Origin: Astrocystis sublimbata
Lineage: Eukaryota > Ascomycota > Sordariomycetes > Xylariales > Xylariaceae
Assembly (NCBI GenBank): GCA_022453515.1
Contig: JAJNNY010000002.1
Span: forward strand, 1,116,001 to 1,180,000
Length of the DNA: 64,000 nucleotides
Reading direction: 5' to 3'
How positions within the stretch are numbered: the stretch's first letter is position 1; each line of letters begins with the position of its first letter. Positions 11,588 through 25,576 of this stretch are shown here, piece after piece. The notes under the pieces were generated by a model. The model was given only the letters and a program-made list of their open reading frames with translations. It was not told the origin of the DNA and did no database searches. The position numbers were made by a program, and so were the translations under genes.

Positions 11588-14500
11588 ATAGAAGCCGCAC
11601 TTCGCTTATGCATAGAATGCAATGGTAGGGTGGTATCTTCCCTCTTGCCGCCATGACTAGCCTTTCATGCTACCACCTAAGCTCATAGCTAATTCTGGTC
11701 GGAAGATGAATGTGGCTTTGGGGAACATCCAATCGCATATCTGTAATGTAAAGCAATTTCCTGCTAGCCCTCGCCTACTTACTGTAATGCATTCTGTAGG
11801 TAGCTGGCCGTCCCACGTGGTGATGAGACAGACCTAGACTCTACGATGGACGATGGCGTAGCGGCGATATGTACGCACTACGCGGCCTATATAGGCATGG
11901 CTCTGAACAGGCTTGCCTTAAACGGTTCACGTCGTCGAATTAATCTTATACAGATAATAATTTGGAAAGATGTGGACTGGTCTATGAATGTGCGCGATGT
12001 ATCTGGGCCCATGGTCCAGAACTGTTACATTCACGTGCGAGTCCAACGTGTCTGGCTTCACTCAGCCATTTCCCATTCACCTCCTATCACAGGCCTTTCA
12101 CAGTCCGAGAGCGTTCAGTATTACACGTAAAACCTTGAGGATACCTAGGTAGGTAGGTGCCCGTAGGGCAAAGATTCAGCATCCCCTTCCTACTTGACCA
12201 GCGTGGGTTGGGAGGAAACACTCGATTCTTCTCCAAAATCAGAGGTCACCACAGATGGAGATCGATTGATTGCTGATGCTACAGTACTTACCTACTTTAC
12301 ATACCTGCCTGCTCTGTACCGTTGTTTTCGATTAATGGGTCATTGCGTCATAGCATGTCGTAGCGAGTTGACTTCAGACGATATACATGTAAATGTAATG
12401 CCTTACGTACTCTAGATGCGTCCTCAACCCATCGTAAGTTCCAGGAAGATGATGGAAATCCAAGAGAGCGAGGAAACCGATGTTGATTGAGTACCTAGGT
12501 ACATATGTAAACATAACGGGATTTGGTGTTGTCCCCCCGCAAGCGGGGACGCTTGGGGTGGGTAAATCATGGAATGACCGCTACATGTATTAAACCTGCC
12601 TATGAAGAAATGAATTCGAATTTAATCTTCCGACTCGAAGTCCTATTGCCTAAGCCGAAATCGGATTCAATTTTGAGGCCAATATGGAACACCATTATTC
12701 AATCTGCGTGAGCCTCCACACGTGCAAGCACATCAACAACGACAATTTGGCTAAGTACCTGCAATTGACCCGAGGCATGCGCGATAAAATTATAGCTACC
12801 CTCGTAGAATGACAAAAACACATAAGAGATCCAATGCCTACGTGTTCTGCTCGTGCAGATCCTGCGATCCCGGTTGAATAAACGCAATCAAATGCCTACC
12901 TATATTTGGTTGTAGCCAGCTCGCCAGCTTCCTAGGCCCTTAAGAATGAGCAGTCACGCGGGGCAGATCGGCAGCAAGGAATTGGCATTTGCAAGCCGAG
13001 CGAGCAAGATGGATGCCTAGGACAGGGATTTTGACTAATTTGCTAATTCGCTATATTTATCATGGAGCTGCTGGAAAGCCTTTGGATTCCAAGGAACGTT
13101 GATAATCTCAAGACGGGCGAATTAATACGAGAATTGCTTTACATACTGTATGTTAGTAGGAAGCATAGGTGGCATTCAATTATAATTACAGTAGGTATCG
13201 TGTGCTTGGAAGAGGTCATGGCGACGGACTATATCATAAATAGCCTGCTAATCCGGGGAAGCGCCGGGGTGCAGGCTTAGTTCCTCCATATGAAGGTTAT
13301 GGTGCCATTAGTAAGAACGGCACAGATTGTTACTTCAGAAGCGAACTGGCCAATGATAGACACCGGAGGATACTCAATCCCTCCTCGGTAGCGACCAAGA
13401 TAGATGAAGAGGCCGTCATTTCGACAACCAATGACCCGACAACTTGGGGCAGATATAAATATATCTCGGGGTTGGTTACATTCTCGTCGACGCCTCGGCC
13501 CTTTTCCGACTGACATGTGCAAGTCTGAAGCACTTACACATAGTCACAAATGCCATTGTGCTCACCTTTTGCTAATCAAATATATATATACCTGAGCTCG
13601 CTCATTGCCGTGATCCGCTCTTCCAATGGTCACACACGTACAAGAACGCTCGGCGAGCCTGCCGTGTTGGGGTAGCGGGGACTTTTGCACCCGACCGCGA
13701 AATTCGCTGCAATGCTGGGCGGCAGCTGCCGGAATCGAAGTTCCGCAACTGAGTGAGAACTCGTGGGATGCCATTGGTTCTGCACGATAAGCTGGGGGAT
13801 CTATGTGCATCGACTTACGTAGATCGAGTGCTGGTTGCTGCTACTTACATGTCGACATGATAACGCTGAGGTCCAGACCAGTTAGCCCAGATCTCGGACT
13901 TGCGGCTGAGCAAATAGCTGTAAATTAGGCCGGATTCTTTAAGTTGTTCCACGTTTGCTGTTGGCAACTTGAGGACCGATCCGCCCCGGCCGTCCGTAAT
14001 TAGTCCACCTAGGGTTGAACGAGAGTGCCCTCAAGTGCTTCGAGAGTCTTACAGCGCTTCTGGATGGTGGCTGACCCGAAGCTGTGATTTCGCCTGGAAC
14101 TAGCAGAGCCTAACTAAGGCCAGTGCCTTTGAGTGCCTAGACCATTCGTGCATGAGCGGTAGATAAGGTACGTACCTATATCATTCCTTCTGCTGGATGA
14201 GGGTAAGATAGACGAGAGGCAACACTTCCAGATCTTGATGCGCCAATTTTACTACTAACTTGATTGATTTTCTCTACACCATTTGTTCCACGGTGAGCGA
14301 CAATCTAACCAGTGACATTATTGGCAACGCGTAGAAACGGTAGCCAAATGTAGCATACCTACGCGACATGCTGGGGCTATTGTATACCTGGATTGCCTGG
14401 CGAGCCGTGGCCAGCCAGCCCTATGCAACATGCATGACAGAAGGATATTTACTACTTCTGACAAGTGTGAAGATCGTGACGTGGAGGAGCGAAGAGGAGC

Positions 14501-17500
14501 CCACACAAAGCGCTCATGAAACACGTTGTTTGGTGCTAGAGTATGTAGGGCGAGATATTGAAATCAAAACAAATATCAAATATGTTTGCAAACGATTAGC
14601 AGTCGGGACGAAACAGTCGTGGTGCGTACTATGATAAGAAACGGTCAGCCAATCTTGATACGTTGGCGACCCATTCATTGTTCAAGGCTCGGCAATCGGG
14701 ATGAAAGGTAATTGTCATTCAGTGCCGAGACTGGCAACAATTCAATTGACGCAGAGCTCTCAAACCCTAGCCGATGTTTTCTGTTGCGCATCGGCACGTC
14801 GGCCTTTCGGTGCCAACCCTGCCCATGCCTACTAAGTACTTAGCCGTTGTTGGAAGCTCCAGCAAGGATCGTTATCGACGGTCTGACTCGTGGGGGTGAT
14901 TTGTCCATATTCGCGACCGAGGCCACTTACTTATTGCACGAGTGACTTTTGCACTTGTAGATCCGCTATATCTAAACAAACAAAAAGCCGAGATCAACGT
15001 GTAATGCCTACGGAATGATACCGAGTCTAGGTGGTCTAAGTCTATTGGTCATCCTTACAAAGGTCATATATTTGCCATGATGGTCAAAAACACTGTGCGC
15101 CGCTCGGTATTACTCTCAACTGCTATGGATAAGTCTCTTGGTGCCCGAGTGCCATAGCTTTACAACAGCCTGGCGTAGGCTGGCCAAGAGGGGCACTAGC
15201 TTAATGCTGGGTACTAAGTCCCTACTGCCGTAAAATCAAACGGCGTTCGTTGTTGGCATCTTAGTGAGGGGCCCCAGTCGTTCGTTCATACAGATGTGGG
15301 TAGCATCTGTAATCCTTTTTTCAATGTTTCCAACACTTGATGTTGAAGACATACGTAGTACTGTAGAGGACGTTGGGTCTGCTGGAGCGTGTTTCACGAT
15401 GGCCTCACCGTATGTTTCTCCTTTACAATCCCAAGACGCCGAATGAACAGCGAGCGTCAAAGTCGACGAGGAAAGGGCTTAACAGTAAAGACAACTTTTC
15501 CGCCAACAAGAAGTGACAGTCGGAATGCCGGAGTTGAGCAATACATTTGTGTGCGTGAAGCTGATGCATTGCTGGATAGACCATTGATCTACAAGCAGCC
15601 GGGATACCGGGGTCTGTCTGAGCGTTTCTTTCCCAATCTTGTACATATTAGTCGAATACTACGCTATCGTCGACGTTAGTGTCGAGAGCGTATCAAGTAA
15701 GACCAATGTCCGTGCTTTAATTCGTCTCGTATCCAGTTGTCAGGTTTAATACCTGTGGCTCTTATCATGGCAACAGCAATAGCCCATAGTTAGAGGTATA
15801 CATATCCATCTCGGTGTTCATTGAGGTGATATTCTCAGTAACGAGAACGTAGATATAAGTCGTTTAGACCCATGGTATCGTGTGGCGACAACCGGTGGGT
15901 ATCATCGTAACCCCTGGACATGAGGAGCAGTCTGTATTGGATAGATAGTTGTTCCAGCTGCTTGTGAAATGGGATGACTTGAGACTAACATCAATCTGAT
16001 GCCGTCTGAGCTTTATTAACGTAACGGATGCTTCATTGCAATTCACATATTCAAGAATTTTGCACCCTTCTTTAACTGGCTCTCTTGAAGTGCCTATTTG
16101 AGCCGATATTTAGGGTAGACCAAGATACAGTTGAAAAGTCAAGACCTTGGCATCTTGGCGATAGACGTACCCCGTACTTAATGTCAGGATTTGCTTGAAC
16201 CTCGCCCGGCTCCGTCCAGCGCCAACCAACAGCCCGCCGCGCTGCATGCATGGTCTGAGGGAATTCTCTCACCGCAAGAGATCGAGCCAATCCAAGTGCG
16301 TGGGATTGGTGTCGTTGCATAAGTCTCTCAAAAGCACGCTTTAAAATTAGAGGCTTGATAAAGCAGAGCAGTAACACATGAAGGAATATGCGGTGGGCTG
16401 TAAGAGCAAGAATGGATTTGCGATCATGCTGCTTACTTTCCCAGCTGCACCGCCAATACGCCATGCGTACTCAGACGAATCGCATGTACCGGCTGGTACA
16501 CTTGCCTCTAATACTATTACTTGTTGCCGTTGCTCCTCGCGGATTCTAGCTATCATGATCTTCTGGCGCAAGTAGACATTTAGTGGGAACTGGGACAGTA
16601 CCTCAACGGTGTTCTGTGTCGATGTCTATCAAGTATGCGGGCTAGCAGAGGTACTTCGGCATCGTACAATGCCAACGTCATGCTCCACGTACACCAAGAC
16701 ATGATCGCTACCCAGGTACGCCTAACGCTAGCATATCTTAGGTATCGATACGTGCGTAGTCGGATGGTTCGCGGCGATCTTGCCATACTCGACGTAGTAT
16801 TCGCCACTAAAGAGACTGTCCAGTACGCACCAGTTCTTTCATATTCGCGTCTCTCACACGCTGCGAGCCCAAGTAGAGAAGCCACACCTGAAATACCAAA
16901 AGGCAAAAAAAAAAAACCGAGCTGGCGGATTCAACGATGTGGGGAGAGACCCCATACCGGTCGGTCCATCTCCTAGGTAGTGACGACGAAGATGGCTGGG
17001 TTCTTTGTCCCTGGACGTGGACGGTTGGGCGGCCCCCCTGCCCCTGGCTCTCTGATGACTGGGGCATCAGCACCATTTCCTTTGCCCTCACAGGCTCGAC
17101 AGGCTCTCCTCTCGTTCTCAGACGGTGCCGAGTGGCGGCGGCTACGTATCTCGCCTATCAGAAAATGCCCAGACAGGATCCAGGGCTAGTGCTACCTCCC
17201 ATGCTTCCTTAGTTACTCCTAGCTACGTCGTGCTTTATCGGCTCGAGACCCTCTTCGAGGCCCGCTCCCGCGACGCTAGGAAGGACACTACGGTACACGT
17301 ACTCGTAGATGGTTGCTGGGCGAGCTGGGCTGCTGGAGCTGGCTTGGCTGGGTGCGTAAGTAGTAAGTAGTAAGTAGGCTTAGGTCAGGTAGACCGCCGC
17401 ACGCAGGGCGCAAAGAGACCAAGACCAAGGACCAAGGCACCAAGCACAGCACGATGGCGGGCACCGCGGACACGGCAGGCTGGAGGTCAGTCAAGTACCT

Positions 17501-18160
17501 CTCATCGCCTGCTACCCTCGCATCTCGCTACCCACTCTGTCTCACCTCGCCTGGCCTTTTGATCGGATTCGAGTCCGAGGTCGTCTTCGAGGCTTCGATC
17601 CTCAGACTGCTTCCTTCACCCGTCACTCGTCACAAAAGAACTTCGTTGGTCGTGATTCTGGCATTGCCGCCGCCGACTGTGGGCCAAAGTTCTTGCGCGA
17701 CAAGCTTTTGGGAAGTCTTCTGAATCGTTACGATCATTGTTATAATGTACATTTTATCGTTGCCTCTGAGGACCCTTGATCGTAGTACAGCCTGTGCGCG
17801 AAAGCGAGTCCACGTCATTGCTATAGCATATGCATATGCGCCAGATGGGCTCGACGCTGCTGCCCACACGGAACCAGAGGCATAGTATCGGATATTTTTC
17901 GTCGCGTATGGGCCAATAATTCCGGCGCAGTTTTTATTTGGCTTGCGCACGACACTGGACCCTCGGAAACCAATCTGGCTCGTCGCTTCAACGACGGCTT
18001 GCGCCAACGTCGGGCTTTCGACTATTATATACCAACAGCGAACTTGAACTACTCGCGGTAGCAGCACCCGACATCGAGTCTCCGAGCATCCGGGGACGAC
18101 TGCGATCTCCCCGCTCGTCCCTCTGCGGAGGTTGACGGGCGTGGCCTTTGTTGACCAGAA
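11588..18160. other. Long gene-poor block
   Basis: About 6.6 kb without a supportable gene. Open frames are short (largest 145 codons, minus strand 17630-18067) and show no recognisable domains. The sequence is moderately AT-rich, with scattered CCTAGGTAGG-like words (e.g. 12146-12157) and an A12 tract near 16905-16916. The stretch 16940-17720 is more GC-rich and looks more gene-like (a start at 17001 reading MAGFFVPGRGRLGGP and another at 17454), but I could not build a spliced protein from it. It may be a decayed gene or the far upstream region of the rhodopsin-domain gene. Confidence 0.5.
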
Positions 18161-19832
18161 ATGTCATTGTACTCATCACCGCCGCCGCTGCATACTTCCG
18201 ATGACGACAAACCTACGCTGCTTGTCTGCTGGTGGATAACCCTTTTCTGCGCCACCATCATCTTTCTGCGCGTTATCGGTCGTTTTATCCGGTCCGAGAA
18301 GCTGTTCAGGGAGGACAGGACTGTTATGCTGGCTGCCATCCCTCTGTTCCTTCGCATGGGTGTTGTGCATCTCGTCTTGCTATGGGGGACCAATAACGCC
18401 AGGTTTTCCTGGCCCTTGACCGAGACGCAGTTGAGGCACAAGTCCATCGCAAGTGGGCTGGTGATAGCGAGTCGCATATTATATGCAGCAACGTAAGTGC
18501 ACAATTTCGATTCGTCTCTGAGGGGCTTCTGTCTTTGGTCAATGGTGTTATGACCTATCGTAACCCAGTTTCAACACATTGTAGTTGGTGCGGCGTGTTG
18601 AGCTGAGCTACACAACCCTCGGAATACCTAGTGTAAGGGTCAAAAGCTAACCTACATGGAACCCAAGGCTTTGGATTTACAAACTCGCCATCCTCGAGTT
18701 TTTCAGACGCTTGACGGCCAACTTTTGGAGACGGTCTCATGCTATCACGTTGAACATTATACGATGCATATTGGCCTTCACATTTGTGGCCGTACTCGTG
18801 GCCAACCTGGCCGAATGTCATCCATTTAGTCACTATTGGCAGGTTTTGCCCGACCCCGGTGGCCGATGTCGTCAAGGCTACGTCCAGCTTATCACGATGG
18901 CCACTTCCAACATTATGACAGATCTTGTTCTGGTCATTTTCCCGGTGCCCATCATTCTAACCAGCCACATGAGCCCCAAGAAGAAGTTTCAGCTTACTTT
19001 GCTATTTGGCTTAAGCTTAGCGCCCGTCGGTACCACGGTTTATCGAATAATCTATGTTTTTCGTACCCACGGCAGCCAGCAGACGCGGTCTCTCCTTGCC
19101 TCGGTCGAGCTTCTTTTCGCCACCACAGCAGCGAACGCGTTGGTTCTCGGTTCCTTTGTGCGCGATCGAGGAACCAAGAAGATCAAATACAGAGCCGACT
19201 CCAGCGCCGGCGACTCCCTAGAGCGAACCTCCTCGCGTCGTCCCACAATCAACAGGCATTGGGGTAGTGATGAAGACTTAGTCAGGGATTTGGGCCTGGG
19301 CGTCGACCGTGGGTATCGTGATGAAGACGAGAGCCCGCCAGTCCTAGGATTTGGTCCTGCACCGATGGCCAATTTGAACAACTGGCGATTCGACCAAGAG
19401 CCAGGGATGCGCACCACACGCAGATATGATGCTCTCGACCCGTCGGCTTTCTCGGGCCAGAGTAACTCGTATAACACTCCGAGGCGCGTCTCCTTCCTCG
19501 ACGTTGGAGGCTTGCTCGACGGCGAGGCAAGCGACACCACACTACGCGGCACTCGCGACAGTTTCAACTCAAGTCAGGATCCACTGTCCCCAAGTCGCGC
19601 GACTCCATCGCCGACCGTGACTGCAAGCGGCACCGGCTTGCGACGAGGTTCTCAAACACTCCTGCAAGACCTGGGCGGTCTCCTCCGGCCCTTCCATTCG
19701 AGGAACAACATGAGCATATCTAGCGGAACGGAACTACAGCCTATACCGCAGCATCCGCACGAGCCGGCTTATGAATTGGACGAATACCGTGGCGGACCGA
19801 TTCTCGTCGATGCCGGCGGCTTACTCCGATGA
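18161..19832 (+). CDS. Fungal rhodopsin-domain integral membrane protein
   Basis: Two exons, 18161-18492 and 18668-19832, giving 498 aa. Residues about 20-275 contain a series of hydrophobic helices with family signatures: the early RVIGRFIRSEKLFREDR segment, ASRILYAATLWIYKLAILEFF across the splice junction, a helix followed by AECHPFSHYWQV-PDPGGRCRQGY, and TDLVLVIFPVPIIL. This matches the seven-helix 'rhodopsin domain' proteins (including PTH11-like receptors) that are abundant in filamentous ascomycetes. The tail (about residues 280-498) is hydrophilic and Ser/Arg-rich with repeated LDVGGLLDG / LLQDLGGLLR / LVDAGGLLR motifs. There is no retinal-binding lysine signature, so 'rhodopsin' names the fold family only. 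It lacks an N-terminal Cys-rich CFEM domain. Ligand and role are unknown. The intron is 175 nt and phase 2. Confidence 0.85.
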
Positions 19833-21916
19833 TACGAAACATTTGACACCATACTTATATAACCCTTATTATATACACATTACCCCTATTGGTAGGTATA
19901 TTTACCACGGCACTAGGGCTTGACCATCGACATCAAGTCTCATAGGACATACGGCACTGATAATGGCACGGCAAACCATGCAATATTCTTTACATTTTCC
20001 TTATGTTACCTACTTCAAGCGGATGGGTTCGGCAGCGGGCAGCAGGCGTCACGCGATGGGATGTCTCATCCAAACGAGGAAAGACACTTACTTGCTTTTT
20101 TATCACGATTGGCTTCAGTGAAAAGAATGAATTCACACGGCGTTTTCGGTTTCTAAGGGGGGTTCGATAACTGGCTCAAAAAACGGCAGCGATCAAGGGT
20201 ACCGGTACTTGAGAACGTGGGGTAACTTTTACGAGAATGGCTTACTGGGGAGAACTGGGGGTACCGGGGCAAGAGAGGAGAGAGATGCGGTCTTCAGGGC
20301 ATCTGGACCGGCCCATTAAACGAGCTGCGTGTAACGCAACATTGGAAAGTTTTTTTAATCCTTCATCCTTTATGTACGTACTTATCTTGCGTTTCATGGT
20401 TGATTGGTCTTATCTTAGACAGACAGATGTACTACATTCCGTCACGAGGCGCGACGGTTTGCTTGCCTTAGTTAGGTAGTGAGATTTTAGATACCCCCTC
20501 AAATAGTACTTGCTTACTTACTTTGGAAAATGATAATCTTTCTACACTACTTCGCTGCTTGCGAGCCAAGACTTGCCGCCGTGTAATGCTTGGTGGTGTT
20601 TGTCATGTGGCTGGTCCTATCTATATTCCTTCGCTGAGCTGTAGATAAGGAAGACGATATGCAACGTCTAGTTTATTACACTGGCAGCCGTGAACGATGA
20701 TGTTCTATTTGACTGTGGCACCACCAAACTATGCCGCCTCACGGCTGATCAGTATAATATATTATCTACATGTGAAAGAGGGGGTCGCTAGCTAGGGCTG
20801 AAGCCTCGTTGCGTGCTTCAATACAGAAAATTAAGCGATTGGATAGAAACCAGAGGAAACTGACGTCGGTGCAATTGTCGGCGGTGGCTTTTCTGACATG
20901 TCTGAGACGCTGGTCTTGTTTCCTCCGGGCTGACTTGAACGAGGCACGTGGAGAGAGCCACTCTCGCCACTTACTCATCCGTGGCTTGCTCCCCCCTATC
21001 TACTGCACTACCTTGAGTACTCACTCAGTATGATTATTAGAGTTGCCTCGGGAGGTGGAGAACTCGTTCGCGTCATCGCCTTCAACCGCTCGGTCACGTT
21101 GATGTCTAGTGGCAGGAGCATTCATTTCTACCTACTGTACATGTGCGTCAATGCAGTGAGATCATGGCACACGAGGACATATTATTCGAGTGACAAATGT
21201 TTAGCCATTTGTATAGTCATGTCACGTCAGAAAGTTGGCGGAGAGCGTAGACGGCAAATTTGAAGCCAACGAGTCGATAGGTTCGGGCCTCATGCAAGTG
21301 GAAGTGAACCGCCCTATGAAGCTGACGTGCATATTTCTGGACTCTGGCCAGCCAAGCCCTCATGATACCGACATATGAAGCTTGGTAGATGGCGGCATCT
21401 CGACGCCCCGTATCAGTGCTGACTCGGAATTCATATAAGCTGCAGTGTGCTTGGCGGCTGCCCATATTAGAGTTACTGGAACGGTGTGATATGTCATTGT
21501 TTCCTTTTGAGCCAGACAGACTACTAGTAAGTCATTTCCGAAGCAAGCTCATTTCATGCGGTCATTCTGGTTACGAGATCTGGGACACTTTGCAGCTTCG
21601 TGGCATCTCTTGAACTTCTGAAATGCGCTTTATTTCGTTATCGGATATAAGATGCGTATTAGTCACAGAATAATTCGGGGAAATTGTACAGCACTTGGTT
21701 GCTTGAGTGAATCAGAGGCTGTATCAACAAGGCTCAATGAGGGCCAAACCCTGGCGGAGCCGTCCCCTTAACTGTAGCTGTACATGCCATTAAACGCCGC
21801 CCTATCGTCGAAAATCCCAATCTGTCATCCGCGTAGACGCCGTATTTCAAAATTATTTTTTGCCTTTTTGATTCTTCTTCTTCCACGCTCGGGTATTTGT
21901 GCCCATCCTCTGGCCA
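19833..21916. other. Spacer between convergent genes
   Basis: The region lies between the 3' ends of the rhodopsin-domain gene (+) and RPB5 (-). It holds only frames under 90 codons and I see no RNA gene, repeat or domain. Confidence 0.6.
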
Positions 21917-22781
21917 TTACACGCAAAGTCGGTAACTAGCGTACCGTCCTGCCGTCTCACTGCTTCGAATAATCTTGACAACCTGCCCACGTCGCATGCC
22001 AAAGTATTTGGCGACCGCATCGCGCTGGAGGATACGGGGCAGCTGGGTCTCCTTGAGACGGTACCGCTTGAGCAATGCCGTCTTCTCTTCCCTACTAAGA
22101 ATGACATGACGGGGCACAAGCTCGTGGTGGGTGATGTTGATGAGGAGGTCCTCCTCGAGGAACCATTCTATGTTAGTCCACTGGGCGAATTTGGGGATCT
22201 CCTTCTTGGCGGCAGACGAGACGTTGCCACTGAGGATCATCATGCCGGTGCGGTAGTGCTCGTGGGAGCAGAACTTAGCAAACTTGCGCATGGCCTCTGC
22301 ACCAACGCTGGTGTCGTCGTTGAACTCGATCCAGATGGTGCCGATGTCGGGCTGCGGATCGGGATTGCTGGGGGTCGCGGGTGGTGTGTATTTCTTGAGC
22401 AGCTCGGGGCTGGGCCGAGCCGAGAACTTCATCCTCTCGCGTCTGTAATGCACGCCAGCAACGCGGCTCTTGTCAGTCCAAAGGGCGCGAACTGACGACC
22501 AACTGCGAAGGGAGACCTACGAAACACTGCCGTCTATGCTTGTGTAGTTGTTTCTGAATGCATCAAGAGAGACCTTGACCTCTTCCTCTGCTAGCTCATA
22601 GCCCTATGCACACGCAAACATCAGCACGTCTGTTGCCCCGAGCCAGCGCAATCGACGAGGCGACGGCGACGGGCGCACATACCCGGTCCTGGACCATCTC
22701 GTGGGCGGTTCGCCATGCGCGCCACGCCTTGACTATGCTGCGCTCGACGGCCTCCGAGTTCATGGACTCCGCGTCCGCCAT
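21917..22781 (-). CDS. RPB5: RNA polymerase I/II/III shared subunit RPB5 (RPABC1)
   Basis: Three exons read leftward: 22781-22683, 22603-22521 and 22442-21917, giving 235 aa, the usual fungal length. Splicing yields an N-terminal 'jaw' domain with EAVERSIVKAWRAWRTAHEMVQDR joined to GYELAEEEV, then the IWIEFNDDTSVGAEAMRKF segment. The C-terminal assembly domain has the near-invariant LVPRHVILSREEKTALLKRY, the QLPRILQRDAVAKYFGMRRGQVVKI block, and the family ending SETAGRYASYR. Rpb5 sits at the DNA-entry jaw of all three nuclear RNA polymerases. Introns are 79 and 78 nt. It is transcribed away from BFR1 across a 1.2-kb spacer. Confidence 0.95.
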
Positions 22782-23961
22782 GTTGCCGGCCAGAGAGTGG
22801 CGCTGTGTCGTCGGGCTCGTTTCACTCGTTTGACTCGCTCGACGCGGGCGTGGTCGATGTTGCGCGTGCTTCGCTGGTGTGTTGAGGAAATGCGTAGGAT
22901 AGCTCCGGCGACGACGCTTATTCGTATACGAGGTACGTAATGCGTGTCAGCAAGTGAACGCACGGTTCAGCCTTTCTTTTCCTGTTCTGCGCGTGGGTAT
23001 GCGGGTATCGCTCTCTCGTTCCTCTTTCCTTCTTGAGAAGGCTAACTGAGTGAGCAGTCAGTCAAGAGTCAAGAAGGCTCAACGCCATCAAAAAAATTGG
23101 GCGTCTTTTGCAGGGATGAAGGGACGCGCTGTACCCAGGTACCTAACTAACCTAAGGCGTCGCCCAGGGTCCCCACTATCCACTGTCCAGCCAGGGCTGC
23201 AGCACCTCTCTAAGACGGGACTCTACTGTATGTAGGTATTTACATACCTCGGCAGGCGACCACCTACAGGGTGCACTTAGGTAAAGAGAGCTCAGCTACG
23301 AGTCCTGTCAGTTCAGACCTCGATGTCTTGCTACTGCCCACTGCCAGATCGCCAATTGGTGAATTCGATAGGCCTGAGATTCCCATTCACTGATTGTTTG
23401 TTGGGCAGAAAATTTCTGCCAAGGCCAGCGCACCCAAAATTTTAAAAAAAAATATCAGACTGCATGTCCAGATCCAGCCAGACCCCCAAAAGTATTTACC
23501 CTAGTGACCCAAAGGTTAAGCAGGATTCGAGAAAAATCTAGAATCTCTAAATAGATGTCTACGGTGTCGTGTTCAAACTTCAACGTAAAAGGCACTCTTA
23601 GTTCCAATTAGGCTTAGATCGATCGTATTCTTCGTAGGCTGTTAGGTATGTGTACTAAGTACTGTATTAGGTTTTGAGTAGGCAGGTACGAGAGGGAGAG
23701 GCGTGCCAGCTCGCCAGGCACGGCCAGGACCCTGCCCAGTGCTATCTGGCCTAATCAAACCATCGACCAGCTCGCCATCTACACTCCAACGTCGCCGATC
23801 AATTTTCATTGTCCTCATCCCCCCAACCTCCATCCTCCGAGAGTGCACCTGGGCAGTGGAACATATTCAATTCACCCTTGATGTGGTAGTCTGCCTTCCT
23901 CTGTTACTCAAATATCTTACGTCGCATCTCTTGTCGGATACTCGCTTTTTATTTCCTCATC
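22782..23961. promoter_or_regulatory. Shared divergent upstream region of RPB5 and BFR1
   Basis: This 1.18-kb spacer separates two genes transcribed in opposite directions, so it must hold both promoters. Short A-tracts (23444-23451) and CT-rich stretches near 22976-23034 and 23810-23905 are visible. No single factor-binding site can be assigned. Confidence 0.45.
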
Positions 23962-25576
23962 ATGGCTGATACCGCCCCCCCTCCTGCGGCTGCTGCTGCT
24001 GAGAAAAAGAGGCCCGAAAAGCCCAACGCCGAACTCTTTAATGAGCGTCTGGCCAAGGCCGAGAAGGAGCACCAGGAGACCATGGCCAAATACGTATGTC
24101 TCTTCCGTTCCTGTTCCTTTTGCTGCTCCTGTTCCTGCTCCTGTTCCTGCGCACAACCGCGCCCATCTGCAGCAGCCCACTTACGCGTCCTTCTAGAATG
24201 CCATCAAGGCCAAGGTCGACTCTGCCACCCCGGGCAAGAACAGAGATGCTCCCACCCCCACCCAAAAGCGCCGTCAGGAGCTCATCGCCGAGGTGAACGA
24301 GATTCGCAACAAGCAGGGCGTGGGCAAGAACGCCCGCACCTCCAAGCTCGACCAGATCAAGCGCCTCGACGAACAGATGCGGTCCCGCATTGCCGAACAA
24401 AAAACGGCTCGCGGCAAGGTCGCTTTCAAGAGCACCGAGGATCTCGATCGCAGGATCGAAGCACTCGACAAGGAGGTGAACGGCGGCATGATGAAGCTCG
24501 TTGACGAGAAGAAGGCCCTCGTCGAGATTTCCAACTTGCGCAAGCAACGCAAGAGCTTCGCCGGCTTTGACAACTCGCAAAAGAGCATTGACGACCTCAA
24601 GGCCAAAATCAAGGAGATCAAGGATAGCATGGATGACCCCGAAGCCCGTGCTCTCAGCGACCGCTACAACAAGCTCCAGGCCGAACTGGACACCATCAAG
24701 GCCGAGCAGGACGACGCCTTCAAGAACCTCAACTCCCTGCGCGACGAGCGAACCAAGCTCCAGGCCGAGCAACAAGAGAAATTCCAGGCCATACGTAAAC
24801 TCAAGGATGATTACTACGGCGCCAAGAAGGCCTATGGCGAGCATGAGCGCGAGGCCCGCCAGAAAGTCCGTGAGCGCCAAAAGGCCGAGCGGGAGCGCTT
24901 CGATAAGGAGAAGAAGAAGGAGCGCGCCCAGAAAATGCTGCAGGAGGCCAGCGACCCAGCCTACCTCGAGGAGATTCGTCGCGCTAACAGCCTCCTCCAC
25001 TTCTATGACCCTTCATCCACCTCCACCGAGAAGGCTCCTCTGCTGGCCGAGAGTGGCATGACCGCCCAGGCTTCGCGGAAGGTCGATGACTCCGGTTTGA
25101 AGGGCACTAAGCTGGTACAAAAGAAGGACCGCGATGACGACTACCTACCTGCCATCAAGAAAGGGAAGAAGGGCAACAACAAGAAATCGGCTCCTGCTGA
25201 GAAGACCGGCTTCAACTGCCCCCCATCTGTCATCGATGACTGTAGCTTCCTCGCTATTGACCCTCCCATGAGCGCTGCGGACGTCCCGACTGTCATTGAA
25301 AAGGTCAAGGCCAAACTCGACCACTGGAAGGCTGACCAACAGGCCGAGACCCAACGGGTAGGCAATTCCTATAGATTCTCAAAATGACAGCTTTGCTAAC
25401 TATCCTAGAACGTCGAGAAGGCGAAGGCTGAGATCGCAAAGATTGAGGCCGAGGAAGCCGCGGAGGAATCTGGCGCCGCAACCCCTAACGGTGCCAATGG
25501 CGACAAGGCCGACGCCAAAGTAGAGGAGGCTACCTCGAAACTGAACGATGCTACTTTGGAGGAGAAGAAGGACTAG
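23962..25576 (+). CDS. BFR1: BFR1-like mRNP/nuclear segregation protein
   Basis: Three exons: 23962-24093, 24197-25357 and 25409-25576, giving 486 aa. The protein is an almost continuous charged coiled coil, with the family blocks RRQELIAEVNEIRNKQG, STEDLDRRIEALDKEV and KSFAGFDNSQKSIDDLKAKI, then DPAYLEEIRRANSLLHF, matching fungal Bfr1. In yeast Bfr1 associates with polysomes at the ER and affects ploidy maintenance and brefeldin A tolerance. Introns are 103 and 51 nt; intron 1 carries a tandem ctcctgttcctg-like tract. The stop codon (TAG, 25574-25576) is followed directly by a further 74 sense codons in the same frame, listed as a separate feature. The start ATG opens MADTAPPP, with an alanine-rich leader typical of these proteins. 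Confidence 0.9.

Noticed and set aside
16905..16916. A12 tract as a retroposon poly(A) tail
   Set aside because: No reverse-transcriptase remnant or target-site duplication is visible next to it.
17001..17723. Possible gene starts (MAGFFVPGRGR... and MAGTADTAGW...)
   Set aside because: No downstream exons with a recognisable domain could be joined; left as a gene-like GC-rich patch.
24038..25000. 320-codon minus-strand open frame opposite BFR1
   Set aside because: It is antisense to the charged coiled coil of BFR1; codon bias (GAG/AAG) leaves the opposite frame open as Leu-rich sequence. No domain.
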